Assembly (NCBI GenBank): GCA_037447655.1
Contig: JBBHKE010000121.1
Span: 1-64,000, forward strand
DNA from: Zygnema cylindricum
Lineage: Eukaryota; Streptophyta; Zygnematophyceae; Zygnematales; Zygnemataceae
Direction: 5' to 3'
Length of the DNA: 64,000 nucleotides
Numbering within the stretch: the first letter of the stretch is position 1; every line of letters begins with the position of its first letter. A program made the position numbers and the translations under genes. The notes under the pieces were generated by a model that was not told the DNA's origin, ran no database searches, and saw only the letters and a list, made by a program, of their open reading frames with translations. This document shows, one piece after another, positions 1 to 12,012 of the stretch.

Positions 1-3000
1 AGACCCACATCAACTTTTTAACAACAGAACAAGAGGCCATATACTCAGCCTCCATAGTAGACTGAGCAACCACCTTTTGTTGCTTGCTGCTACAACAACA
101 AGCCCCTTCCCCCACATCGAACACATACCCAGAAGTGCATCTTTTCATAGGTGCATCCCGATAACTGGCATCACTCGAAGTAGTGATATTAGTGTGCTCC
201 CCTCCCAAATGCAACCATAACTCTCTGGCTCCTACCTGATATCTCATGACTCTATTGGATGCCTCCCAATCTCTCTTTCTAGGATTTTAAAGATTCCTAC
301 TGTGGACTCCTACTGCTATCGCTATGTACGGCCTTGTAAAGTTCATAAAGTAGATCAAACTTCCTACGACCTGTCTATAAGTAATAGACTTTATAAACTC
401 TCTCTCTTGTAGACTCATCTGATCATCTAAGATTATCACTCCTCCTTCTACACCCTATCACTTATTTTTTTCAAGTATATGGGAGTGGTACAACTGTTTG
501 CCTTTTCCATCTGAAATTTCTTAAGCATATTACCTATTGCTTCTTTCTGAGTAAGTCTAATGATTATATTCCCCCTATCTCTCTCCATTTGGATTCCCAA
601 AATATATCTTGCTTCCCCTAAATCTTTCATGTCAAAAATTCCTTCTAAGATCTTTCTTCAACTTATTGATCTTTTCCAAAGACTTACTCAACACCAAGAG
701 ATCATCCATATAAATTGCAATAAAAATAAGACCATACTCATCTTCAAACATATAGATAGAATGGTAAGAGCTAATCTAGATATATCCTACACCGGTGAGA
801 AACTCATCTAGTTTCTTATTCCACTGTCGGGGAGCCTGTTTCAGTCCTTATAAGGACTTTATGAGCCTACTGACTTTGCTCTCTTCTCCTTCCTCCACAA
901 ACCCCTGTGGTTGATTTATAAAAATTTCTTCCTCTAACTCACCATTGAGAAAGGCGGTCTTAACATGCATCTGTTGAATTTGGAAATCTTTACTCAGTAG
1001 ATAGAGCTGTGAGGGGGAATTAAGGACTTAGAATATTTTGGGAAATGAAAACCTGTAATACTTACCTCAAATAGTGTTACAGTAATAATACATTAAGAGA
1101 GTGTACTGTACGGCCAGCTGGACACGCGTCGGCAGGAAAAGGGTGTTGCAGGTTTTACGGAGTAGCGCCGATGATCAGTTACACATGTTGGGAGAATAAC
1201 GAGCAGATTGACAAAATCGGACGAACGAAACACAAAACGCATATCTGGGAAAGGATAGTACGGTCAGCCAAGAAGGGTCGTTGATTGACATCGAATTAAC
1301 GAACGCGATTCAGAAGGGACCACAAATGACGAAGCACACTTGGACGGTATCAGGTGCTTCGTACTACACGACAACAGTCAGCCGGATGCTATCGACCACT
1401 GCTGACTAAGCGCCAGGAACTTTTAATGTATGGTCTTCCATCTGTAAATATCTGGAAACAAGGACTTATAGTTTAGCTAATTTAAAATAGTGTCGCACTA
1501 TTCAGATTTAGAGAAATGGCAAAATTAGGTTTTGGAAGTACTCTAAAAATAGTAAGCACAGTTTTAGTACTTTGTCGTAGCATAGGACAGTACTGTAGTA
1601 CAATCACATAAATTAGTGTGACCAGTAGATACTCACTGTGAGTATATAGTTTAGGACTTAGACAAATTGTGATTATCCAAGTCTTGGGATATGAATCTAC
1701 TAAGGCAGTTTTTGTGAATCTGCAGTGTGAATATCTTATGGTTGACTTGATCAATTGAGTTGAATCTTTGTAGAGTGATTCTACACTGTGCTTGCTAGTG
1801 TTATGCAGAATTTGAGTCTGCATAGATCACTGAGTTGCATTCTATCACATCTTGAAGCTGGCTGTTGAGTAGGGTGCTTGTTAGCTTCTGCTTTAAATGT
1901 CTACTTCCACTACTACCGCTTCTGGCTCTCCTCTTGCTATTGTGGTTGTAGAACAACAACATCTAGTGTATTTCCATGTCTCTGGCTGCCGCTAGACTGA
2001 GGAGAATCTTTACTGATAGGAACTGAACAATTGTAGCAAAAGTCTCCTCATAGTCAATCCACTCTTTTTGGGTGAACCCCTTCGCTACCAACCGAGCAAT
2101 AAATCTTTCAATGGCATTATCTGGGTTCAGTTTTAGCTTAAACACCTATTTACAGCCAATCGGTTTTATATCCGGAGGACAGGCTGCTAGTTCCCAAGTA
2201 TTTAGTTCCATGATGGAGGCCATCTCATCATTTATGGCTTTAATCAGTCTGTCTTTCTCGGGAATGTTGAATGCCTTTAAGTATGACAAAGGCTCATCAA
2301 GGTGAGATAGCTTAGTTACCTTATAAGCGGCCTGTTTTTCTTATATCCTTTTGCATCTCCTTCTTCCTCCATCAAACTTTGAAGCTGGAATGGAGGGAAG
2401 TCTTGGATTTCTCCTTACTGTCTCATCGGCTCCCCTATCCATGGAAGTTGGTTGTGGTTCTTTCTCATCTGTCTCCTTGAAGTCCATAGAAATATGTGAG
2501 GTTTTCTGGTGGATCTCCTATATCTTCAATCTCTCGTGAATCTGCAATCACTGTTTCACTCATGTCCCTTTCAGGAAAGATGGAGTCCTCCTCACCTTCT
2601 GACTCAAATCTGATTCTTATTTTCTTTGTATATTTAAAGGGGTCAAATGACTTCCATTCATCCATGACAACTGGGTGCTTGACCACAATGATATCTCTCT
2701 TTGCTAAGTCAAGGACTCCATATCCCTTGACATCCTCATCACATCGTATAAAGTATCCTGGTTTTCCCTTAGCATCTAATTTCTAGTTTTTCCTATCCGT
2801 GTCAAGAGTGTAAACTTGGCTACCGAATACTTTAAGGTGATAGATATCTGGTTTCGTTCCAACCCATCTCTCATAAGTTGTCATTCCCTTTACAGCTGAG
2901 ATAAGGACTCTGTTCTTAATGTAGGTGGCACAGTTCATGGCTTCTGCCAAAAATCTCTTTCCTATTTCCTTGTCGGCTAACATACTCCATGCACTATCTC

Positions 3001-4084
3001 TTAGTGTTCGGTTGAACCTCTCAACTACCCCATATTGTTTTGGGTTATATGGTACGGTTTTTTGGTGCTAAACTCCCTCATCTCTCAAGTATTTCTCAAA
3101 CTGGATAGAGGTATATTCGCGCCTATCATCACTCCTTATTCTCTTAATGGGGGTTCTATGCAACTTCTCACTCCAAGCTTTATATTCTTTGAAGTAAGTT
3201 GGTGTTTCAGACTTTGTTTTTAGGAAGTAGACTCTAGAGTATCTAGACCTGTCATCGGTTATTGTCAACATAAACCTCTTCCCTCCAACCGAAGGTACTT
3301 TTGCAGGTCCTCAGATATCTGTGTGGACCAGATCTAGTACTTTCTCACACCTATATGTGGAGGCTTTGGGAAAGGGAAGTCTGTGTACCTTACCTTGAGC
3401 ACAACCACTACAATTATCCTCCATTTCATTATCCCCAAACTGGATGACTTCTATTACACCAAGCTTGTTCATTTCCCTCAGCCTATCAAAATTTACATGC
3501 CCCAACCGCTTATGCCAACTCATCAACTTTGGAACACCAACATAATAAGCATTCATATTTCAATTACTCACGATAAGCCTAAAAATTCCTTGGCTTCTCT
3601 TATCCCCCATGAAGTAGACTTTATCCCCATATTGAGCTGTAAAGACTCCATTTCTAGTGAAGGTATCAAACTCTTTGTCATCTAGCACAGACGTAGAGAC
3701 AAGATTTTTACTCAGCTAACGAATGCAGAGTAGATATGAGAAGGTGAGTATAAAAGTCTTTCAAATCTACAAACCCCACTAGATCTGTTTTAACCAATCT
3801 CCCATCCCCATACTCTCTCTCTATAGTAGGAAATTTTCTTAGCTTAGTAAAGAGGTGCTTATCACGACACATATGCATGGATGCACCTCAATCGATAATC
3901 CATCTATCTTGTGGAGCTTCCCGAATTGCTCTGAGAGAACACTTCTGTTTCCAAGGTATCTCCTTCTCTTCCACACTCTCGTCATTAGTTAAAAGCTCCT
4001 TATCCTCCTCCTAAGAGGACTCGTCCTCGGTCTCTTCTCTCACCTTTGTGAACACAAGTGCTTTCTTTTTAACTCCAGAAGAAC
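1..4084 (-). pseudogene. M1: Ty1/copia gag-pol relic, 3' part cut by window start
   Basis: This is a degenerate copia polyprotein read on the minus strand. In coding order, from high to low coordinates, it holds the protease/linker stretch (about 4084-3560), GAG_pre-integrase with WHKRLGH (3556-3311), integrase with HTDI and RSDD/EYTS (3330-2700), a linker, reverse transcriptase with FKLKLNPDN (about 2330-1964 and 971-340) and the start of RNase H (MEAEYMA, 330-1). Frameshifts and stops are frequent and the integrase DNGGEY motif has decayed. A 987-bp solo LTR interrupts RT at 972-1958. The upstream gag end stops exactly where another LTR begins at 4085. It is the same family as C1 and M3, judging from VGVPKLM and CSGCAQGK. 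It is non-functional; the 3' LTR would lie left of the window. Confidence 0.9.
972..1958 (+). repeat. Solo LTR of copia family B inside RT of M1
   Basis: It starts TGTTGAATTTGG and ends GTAGAACAACA. Flanks GCATC (967-971) and ACATC (1959-1963) form a 5-bp target duplication with one change, and removing the insert restores the RT reading (H-Q-M-H-V-K-like). Its first 120 bp match the LTR at 57784-58738 (CAGTAGATA.AGCTGTGAGGGG, ACACGCGTC). Its last about 65 bp encode an ATG-initiated peptide MSTSTTTASGS, like the gag start in that LTR. Confidence 0.8.
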
Positions 4085-4232
4085 TGTTGAAATAACTTGA
4101 TTTAGGAAAGGTATTTTCTAGGTCTTAATTAGGCAAAATAACTAAAAGAAAAAGCACAGGCAGCCTGCCTCCACCTTCTCTCTCTAGCCCCAATACTTGT
4201 TGTAGTCACTAAAGGAGAGAGAGGGAGGTGGA
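4085..4232 (+). repeat. First part of the G2 5' LTR (K-type), split by E1
   Basis: It begins TGTTGAAATAACTTG, like the LTR at 49491, and runs into the 5-bp target duplication GTGGA (4228-4232) of E1. It continues after E1 at 10671. The 5 bp before it are AGAAC; the matching downstream duplicate was not found. Confidence 0.7.
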
Positions 4233-5267
4233 TGTAGAAATTAATGGTTTTTAAAGTATTTTCTAGGTCTGAATAGAAATAAAGAAGCCGAGGCAGTCTA
4301 CCTCTAACTTCTCTCTCCAAACTCTCAAACTTGTCGCAGTCACTGAGAAATTGGAGAGGAAGCTAGAGCCATGGCTACCTAGGCTATCCTGAGGTTTACG
4401 GGAAATTTATACTAGTTAGGGAGGAGATTATTTACTAAAAGGTATATGCCGGCCACAGGATTTGATCTTAGTACCTGCCGGCCGACATATACTCGATAGA
4501 CGGTAGCCTTAGCCGTTAGGTCTAGAAGTAGAATTACATATTATATAGTACGATAATTAATTAAACATTAATTCGTAGGATAAATCATTTAACTATAACT
4601 GTTAACAGGATACATAGATCTGGTATGTAAAAGTACGAAATGCGGTACGGATAAAAAATCAATAGCGAAACAAATACTGCGCATGTATTTATTACGGCTA
4701 CGATCAAATTCGAGTTTAATCGGACGGCCGGAATTAGCGCCGAGATCGCGGAAGAAGAATTTGGCGGTTTGTGGGCATCGCCACATCGGATGACACGTGG
4801 CGATGTCACATTGGAGCGCGGCATCTCCGAGGATTAAAGGAGCGAATCCAGACATACCACGTGTCGACATTTAAGGCATGTCGTACAGTGTCCGTACATA
4901 AAGTACACCGGCAGCTGTACTTTTGCGTACGGAACTGTAATCTGATTGGTTCCGTACATCAGTAGATAGAGTCTGTGAGAGAGATAGGACTTAGAAAAAT
5001 TAGAAGATAGGACCCTCTCTCCCAGAGAGCTTCTGTACAAAAGGTCAACTTTGACCCTCCATAACTTACTGCTCAGGGGAGCAAATTCAGAGATTCTTTT
5101 TGCTATCGACTCAGAGGGAGTCTTAACTTCACAGGGATGAAGTTGGTTAGAGTTTTTTTCTGTCAGGGTGGCAGTTATTTTTGCCGAAACACAAAGGGGT
5201 CAGGGTTATCCTAGAGGCTTCTTGGAAGCTGTCCACTTTGAGGACTTATGGAGGTCTCAGAGTTTCA
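4233..5267 (+). repeat. E1 5' LTR (contains the gag start codon)
   Basis: This is a TG...CA LTR of 1035 bp. U3 holds a palindrome at 4445-4489, G-box motifs (ACACGTGGC near 4792, CCACGTGTC near 4857), many GTAC cores and a CAAT-like GATTGGT (near 4945). The gag ATG at 5248 is inside the LTR, 20 bp before its end. Confidence 0.92.
4445..4489. repeat. Conserved LTR palindrome (E1 copy)
   Basis: The outer arms are ATGCCGGCC and GGCCGACAT and the inner arms surround GGATTTGATC. The same architecture with different arm sequence occurs in the other LTRs, for example 25123-25162 and 32684-32726. Confidence 0.7.
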
Positions 5268-8200
5268 GGTTATGGGCCCACCCTCAGGGTTCCAATTTTT
5301 CATGGAACTGGCTTCATATACTGGGAAAGTATGATGATAGGAGCTTTATGCGAAAAAAGGTTTTGGGGGATAGTGAGTGGACGGTTGGGGCGCCCATCAA
5401 GTCTTGAAATTCCTCAGGATTTGGAGGAAGCAGATTCACCAGGAAAGAGGATCCACCTTCAACGGAGGAAACAAAAGAAGGAGAGGTGGTGGGCAAAGGA
5501 AGGGAGAAGGAGGCGACCACACGAATAGCAACAGGTTTGGCATTCATATCACCTATTCTGAGGAACGAGGAGAATGATACTGAAACCTGGGACTTCAACA
5601 ATATGGCGGCAAAGCACTTCATCCTACGCCATCTCACTCAAGGACTTGTATGTCCTCGTTTGCAGGTAGAAAAGGCATCCGATCTTTGGATGGCTCTCAT
5701 AGAGATGTACTGAAGTGGTACGATTCAGCAACAACAGTTGGCTGATCAGAAAGTTAAGGAGTATGTATACAAAGGGGGAAATATGTTGGATTTTTGCAAT
5801 GAGCTTGCTACACTCTTCATGGAGCTAGAGAGTGCGGGGAAAGTTTTTAGTGAAAAAGAAAAGGTTAACTGTTTACTAATGAAGTTACCTGATGAGTTCG
5901 AGAACATAGTCAACCGTGTGTAGGACTTGCAACACTCAAGGTGGATATGGAACTCAGTGGTAGGGATGATTCTCGTTCGAGAGAATACGATTGAGATCCG
6001 AAGGGGAGGAAAGAGTGGCCAAGCCTTGGCAACAGCGACTGACTGGAGGAACAAGTATTCCCGGAAACTTGTCCGAAATTATGGGGGTAGGGAGCAGAAA
6101 AAACAGGTTGACGAGTTCGAACCAAGGGCTCCCAAAGGTTTATGTCATTTTTGTAAGAAACCGGGGCACTATATAGCAGAGTGCACTAAGCTAACCGAGC
6201 TTCGGTTAAAGGAGGGGCAGACCGTTGGTACCCCGAGAGGAAAGAAAAAGGCCCTTGTCACAGAGGTACTTGAGGCGGAATCCGAGGACAAGGACAATGA
6301 GCTCCTTTTGGATGAGGAGTTAGAGGCGAAAACTGAGGTTGACATTCCACGAAGGCAGAAATGTGCTTACAGTGGATTGAAAGGTGAAGCAGGCTGGATT
6401 ATAGATTCAGGTGCCTCCATGCACATGTGTAAGGATAGGCACCTGTTCACTAAGATAAGAAAGATTCCCACCGTAGAGATAGAGTACGGGGATGGGAGGA
6501 TAGTCACCACTAATCTTGTAAGATCGGTAGATCTGAAAGTGTTAGTAGAAGGAAAGACATCCATATTAACATTCTCCGATGTATTGTTTATTCCGGAGCT
6601 AAACAAAAACCTTATCTCTACATCTGTATTAGATGATAAGGGTTTTTTCAGTAGCACTAGGGAAGGAGTCTTTACTGCTAGTTTTGAGGAGGATGTCTAC
6701 TTCATTGCTGAGAAAGGTAGCCATGGGATGTTTAGGCTGATCTTAAGTAATGAAACGAAAAAACTTTATTATGCTGGTGTTCATGATATTATGATGTGGC
6801 ATAAGAGGCTTGGGCATGTGAATCTAGATGAGTTAAGAGAGATGAAAAAGATGGGAGTGGTGGAAGGGATTCAGTTCAGTGAGAGTGATGATATAAGTGA
6901 TTGTAGTGGATGTGCTCAAGGTAAAGCACACAGATTACCCTTTCCTAAAACAGCCACCTACAAGGGAGAAAAAATTCTAGATCTAGTACACACAGATATT
7001 TGGGGACCGGCTAGAGTGCCCTCACCGGGGGGGAAGAGATTTATGATGACTATAACTGATGATTGGTCTCGGTATTCCCGGGTGTATTTTTTGAAAAACA
7101 AGTCAGAAGCTGAGGATTGTTTTAGACAATATAAAGCATGGAGAGAAAAACTCCATGAAACTCCAATCAAGAGAATACGGAGTGATAATGGTGGAGAGTA
7201 TACTTCTAACCAGTTTGAGGATTTTTTGAGGGAAGATGGGGTTCAACACCAAAAGACAGTTCCAGAAAATCTGGAACAGAATGGGGTAGCTGAAAGGTTA
7301 AATAGAACACTAAGTGATACTGCTAGAAGTATGTTGTCGGATAAGAAGATAGGAAAAAGGTTTTGGGCACAATCAATGAACAATGCTAATTACCTAAAAA
7401 ATAGAGTTCTTACTTCAGCTATAAAAGATCAAACACCTTATGAGAGATGGACATGCCGGAAACCAGACTTATCTCATTTAAAGGTTTTCGGCAGTCAAGT
7501 ATTCAGTCTAGATACAGATCGGTCTAATTGGAAGCTAAATCCTAAAGGAAATCCGGGATACTTATTAGGATATGATGAGGATGTTAAAGGATATAGAGTT
7601 TATGATCTAAAAAGAGAAGATATAATCTTAGTAAAGCATCTAGTAGTTATGGATGAAAGAAAGTTTGTGGATCCCTTCAAATATACAAAGTCAGTAAAAA
7701 TCAGATTTGAGTCAGAAAATTCCGATGACTTTGAGCTCCCTAACTATCTGGGTTTTAGAGACGATGACATTCTTGCAGCTACCAATCAGACTGAAAAGGA
7801 CTCGGCTGTGGAAACTCCAGTAAAAACTCTACCCGAAGCGGAAGACGTGGTGGAAATTGATTCGGAATCAAGGGATAGGGGAGAGGCTGAGTTTGTTCGA
7901 AAGAATCCACGAAAACCATCTATTCCGGCCTTAGATTTTGAGGGGGGGAGGAGAAGTAGCAAAAGACTGCAAGAAAAACAGGTTAATAACAAGGTAACTA
8001 AACTATCTCATCAAGATGAACCTCAAACTTATGGAGAGGCGATGACTTGTACAGAAAGAAACCGGTGGAAGACAGCCATCAATGAGGAGATGGCCTCAAT
8101 TATGGTAGCCGATACTTCGGAGCTGGTGGATTGTCCACCTAACCGAAAACTAATCGGTTGTAAGTGGGTTTTCAAATTAAAACTGAACCCAGATAACACA

Positions 8201-9604
8201 ATCGAGCGAAACAATGCCCGATTAGTGGCAAAAGGATTTACACAAAAGGAGGGAATTGACTAAGATGAAACCTTTGCCCCGGTGTTCAGATTTCCCTCCG
8301 TCCGCATACTTCTCAGTCTGGCAGCAGCGGAAGACATGGAAGTGCACCATATGGACATCAAAACAACCTTTTTGCATGGAGAATTGGAAGAGGAGATCTT
8401 CATGCGACAACCCGAAGGGTTTGTGGAAGAAGGAGAGGAGAGTAAGGAATGCTGGCTGATTAAATCTCTTTATGGTTTGAAACAGGCGCCTCGACAGTGG
8501 AATAAGAAGCTTGATGAGTTTCTTACCGGTGTGGGATATATCCGGATCAGCTCAGATCACTCAATCTATGTTTTAGAAGATGAGGAAGGTTTTATATTTA
8601 TTGCAATTTATGTTGATGATTTGCTTGTTTTAAGTAAATCAATGGAAAAAATTAATAAACTGAAAACCGATCTTAAGGGGAGATTTGAAATGAAGGATAT
8701 GGGGGAAGCAAAATATATTTTGGGAATTCAAGTAGAGAGAGACCGAAAAAGAAAAATTATAAGATTGACTCAAAAGGAAGCAATAGGGAACATGCTTGAA
8801 AAATTTCAAATGGATAAAGCTAATAGTTGTACAACTCCAATGGAGTTGAAGAAGGGAAGTGAGGGGAGTGAGGAAGAAGGAGTCATAGTCTTAGACGAGG
8901 AATTATCTCCTGAAGAACAGAAGTTCATGCAGACTATTCCTTACAGACAAGTAGTGGGAAGTCTAATCTATTTTATGAATTGTACCCGGCCGGATTTAGC
9001 CGCAGTTGTACGAGTGCTGAGTAGAAGTCTAAATGCTCCCACTAAGAGGGATTGGGAGGCAGCTAAGAGAGTTCTTAGATACTTGATAGGAACTAGGGAT
9101 CTATGGTTGCATTTGGGTGGGGAGAATACTGACATCACTACTTAGAGTGATGCCAGTTATGGTGATGCTCCGATGAGGAGATGCACTTCTGGATATGTAT
9201 TATATGTGGGTGATGGGGCTTGCTGTTTGAGTAGCAAACAGCAAAAGGTTATTCCTCAGTCCACCATGGAGGCTGAGTATATGGCCTCTTGCTCTGTTGT
9301 AAAAGAATTGATGTGGGTCAAGTCTTTGCTTGGTGAGCTTGGTCATCTTAAGAGTGGTGTGCAGAAAATATTTTGTGATAATCAGGCAGCAATTGCTATT
9401 TCTGCCAATCCTAAACATCATTTTAAAGCCAAACACATGGACATCAGACTCAGCTTTGTTAGAGAGAAAGTAGAAAATAAAATAATCAGTTTAGAGTACC
9501 GACCAGATAGTGAGATGGTAGCAGATATGATGACCAAACCTGTGCCTTCCCCTAAGCTAATTTTTTGCAGGGAGAAGTGTGGTCTGAAATTAAAGATTGA
9601 CTAG
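5248..9604 (+). pseudogene. E1 gag-pol polyprotein (broken)
   Basis: The ATG at 5248 gives MEVSEFQVMGPP, crossing the LTR/PBS boundary. Two frameshifts lie between 5280 and 5490. From about 5486 one frame runs to 9604, broken by TGA at 5711, TAG at 5921, TAA at 8261 and TAG at 9143 (Trp to stop in DITTW). The CCHC knuckle CHFCKKPGHYIAEC is at about 6145-6186 and the protease DSGAS at about 6404. The integrase zinc region WHKRLGH...CSGCAQGK lies at 6798-6925, with catalytic HTDIWGP, SDNGGEY and VAERLNRT between 6985 and 7310. RT follows, with FKLKLNPDN, LYGLKQAP and the catalytic YVDDLLVL (about 8608). RNase H with MEAEYMA and DNQAA ends at 9604. Gag and Pol are in one frame with no programmed shift visible. 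Apart from the lesions all catalytic residues are present. Confidence 0.92.
5268..5282 (+). other. E1 primer-binding site (initiator tRNA-Met anticodon arm)
   Basis: GGTTATGGGCCCACC directly follows the LTR terminal CA. It is the complement of GGTGGGCCCATAACC, the anticodon stem-loop of plant initiator tRNA-Met. There is no TGG-starting site complementary to a tRNA 3' end. The PBS is also translated in gag, as V-M-G-P-P. Confidence 0.85.
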
Positions 9605-9617
9605 AAAATAAGGGGAG
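9605..9617 (+). other. E1 polypurine tract
   Basis: AAAATAAGGGGAG directly precedes the 3' LTR TGTAG. The same tract, preceded by CTAG, is found before the 3' LTRs of G1, G2, G5 and M4, and with single changes in G3, G6 and M5. Confidence 0.85.
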
Positions 9618-10665
9618 TGTAGAAATTAATAGTTTTAAAGTATTTTCTAGGTCTGAATAGAAATAAAGAAGTTGAGGCAGTCTACCTCTAACTTCTCTCT
9701 CCAACTTCTCAAACTTGTCGCAGTCACTGAGAAATTGGAGAGGAAGCTAGAGCCATGGCTACCTAAGCTATCATGAGGTTTACGGGAAATTTATACTAGT
9801 TAGTGGATTATTTACTAAAAGGTATATGCCGGCCACACGATTTGATCCTAGTACCTGCCGGCCGACAGATAGTGGATAGCCGGTAGCCTTAGTCGTTAAG
9901 TCTATAAGTAGTCTTACGTATTATATATTACGACAATTAATTAAACATTAGCTTGTAGGATAAAACATTTAACTGTAATTGTTAACGGGATACATAGATC
10001 TGGTATGTAAAAGTACGAATTGCGGTACGGATAAGAAATCAATACCGCGCATAGATTACATAAGCTAAACAAATACCGCGCATGTATTTATTACGGCTAC
10101 GATCAAATACGAGTTTAATCGGACGGCCATAATTAGCGCCGAGATTGCGGAAAAAGAATTTGGGGGTTTGTGGGCATCGCCACATCGGATGACACGTGGC
10201 GATGTCACATTGGAGCGCGGCATCTCCGAGGATTAAAGAAGCTAATCTTGACATACCATGTGTCGACATTTAGGGCATGTCGTACAGTGTCTGTACATAA
10301 AGTACACCGGCAGCTGTACTTTTGCGTACGGAACTGTAATCTGATTGGTTCCGTACATTAGTAGATAGAGTCTGTGAGAGAGATACGACTTAGAAAAATT
10401 AGAAGATAAGACCCTCTCTCCCAGAGAGCTTCTGTACAAAAGGTTAACTTTGACCCTCCATAACTAACTGCTCACGGGAGCAAATTCAGAGATTCTTTTT
10501 GCTATCGACTCAGGGGAGTCTTGTCTTCACAGGGGTGAAGTTGGTCAGAGTTTTTGTCTGTCAGGGTGGCAGTTATTTTTGCCGAAACACAAAGGGGTCA
10601 GGGTTATCCTAGAGGCTTTTTGGAAGCTGTCCACTCTGAGGACTTATGGAGGTCTCAGAGTTTCA
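9618..10665 (+). repeat. E1 3' LTR
   Basis: This 1048-bp LTR begins TGTAGAAATTAATAG and ends GAGTTTCA, matching the 5' LTR with scattered differences and small indels. It carries its own copy of the gag ATG (at about 10646), now reading into flanking DNA. Confidence 0.92.
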
Positions 10666-10670
10666 GTGGA

Positions 10671-12012
10671 GCCATGGCGGCCTCAGCTCCATAGGCTGGA
10701 CTAAAGAGTGACCTAAGTCAATCTCAACAAAAAGGTTGAGTCCGGCAGGACTCGAACCTTTGACCGGCAGAGCGAGGCAGAGCCGTCAGCTCTTACCGGA
10801 CTGTCCTAGTAGTCAATTAGGATAAATAGGGTTTGATAGCTATTTAAACATTAGCTAGATCATTAATTCGTTCAACAGAATAATAAATTAAAAACATCGA
10901 AACTAGTTGAGTTTTGATATATACAAAACACATGTACCGGACATTTGTTATTTTGGATGGCGAGCATTAAAAGCCGGTTTGGATCCAACGGTCTGCATCA
11001 TTGCCGGGATCCCGAAATAGCCGCTTTGGGGGTTTTCGGACGTAACATGACCTGTCGACACATGGCAAGATATCATTAGGAAGCCGGAATCCCGGGGAAC
11101 ATGAGGGCAAGTTTGAAGTTCGACGGCTAAAATTGAATGCCGGTTTAAATCGGACGGCCGCGATAAATGCCGAGATCGCGGAACAGGTTTTTTGGCGTTT
11201 GCGGACATCACCACTCTGAATGACACGTGGCCACATTGTTCAGGTTGCGGAATCTCCGGAAAGGAACATAACAAATCTGGATGTGACAAATGTCACACTA
11301 TGACATCATCGTAAAATGTCCGTACGGAAAGTACTCTGGCGCCTGTAGTTTCTCTACAGTACCGTTTTTCTGACGTGGCATGACCTGGCGCCACGTGGAG
11401 GGATAAGATTTGGAAGCACGAATTCTGGGGATTATAAGAGCGAATCCGGATAGGACAAGTGTTAAGTTTTTAGCCATGTCGTACGATGGCCGTACAAAAG
11501 GTACACCGGTACCAGTACCTTTATGTACTATACAGTAATTTGATTGGTCCGTACCTCAGAACTAGAGGGTTTAGAGAGGGGTTTAGGACTTAGAATATTT
11601 ATGGTAGGTAGCTGCCTCTCCTAGAGAGCACCTTGTATAAATGGCAAACTTTGGCCAGCTATAACTATCAATTCAGTTGACCAAATTTAGTGATTCTTGT
11701 TGCTGCGGACTTAGGGGAGTCTAGGCTAGACAGGAGTGTAGTCGGTCAGAGTTATTGCCTGCCAGGGTGGCTGCAATTCTAAGGGAAAGTCAAAGTGGGG
11801 GAATGTGTCCAAATCTCATATTCTAACTTTGCATTCTGTGGTGGAACTGAGTTCACAGAAAGTCTTACTCCACATGGGTGAAGCTTTAATGGGATTTTGA
11901 TTGTCAAGGGGTCAATCATTTGGGTTTTTAATCAACTTGAAGTCGGCACCATCTAGATTAGCTTCTTTTGGACCTGCGGATTCTGTTTGGCAATGGAGCC
12001 CATAGAATTTCA
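10671..12012 (+). repeat. Second part of the G2 5' LTR, chimeric
   Basis: It continues the LTR begun at 4085. Up to about 11125 it resembles K1 (GGGCTGGACTAAAGAGTGAC, GTCCGGCAGGACTCGAA). From about 11126 it matches the G2-type LTR lying reversed at 14269-15461. It holds three G-box/GTAC-containing blocks in a row (near 10975-11125, 11126-11350 and 11365-11520), a TATA box GTATAAATGG at 11635 and the gag ATG at 11993. It ends GAATTTCA at 12012, before the PBS GGTTATGGGCCCACC (12013-12027). Confidence 0.75.
11635..11644 (+). promoter_or_regulatory. TATA box of the G2 5' LTR
   Basis: GTATAAATGG lies about 350 bp upstream of the gag ATG. The same position holds TATAAATGG in G1 (minus strand, 23761-23769), G3 (33294-33302) and its 3' LTR. 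This puts the transcription start roughly 30 bp downstream and makes most of the LTR U3. Confidence 0.6.

Larger units (their letters stand above)
4233..10665 (+). mobile_element. E1: near-complete Ty1/copia retrotransposon
   Basis: This 6433-bp element has two LTRs (4233-5267 and 9618-10665), a PBS directly after the 5' LTR, a single gag-pol frame in the order gag, protease, integrase, RT, RNase H (copia order) and a polypurine tract. It is flanked by perfect target duplications GTGGA (4228-4232, 10666-10670), so it inserted as a unit into an older LTR. The coding region carries two frameshifts and four stops, so this copy is dead. It is nonetheless the best model in the window for the autonomous partner of the G elements. 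Confidence 0.93.
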
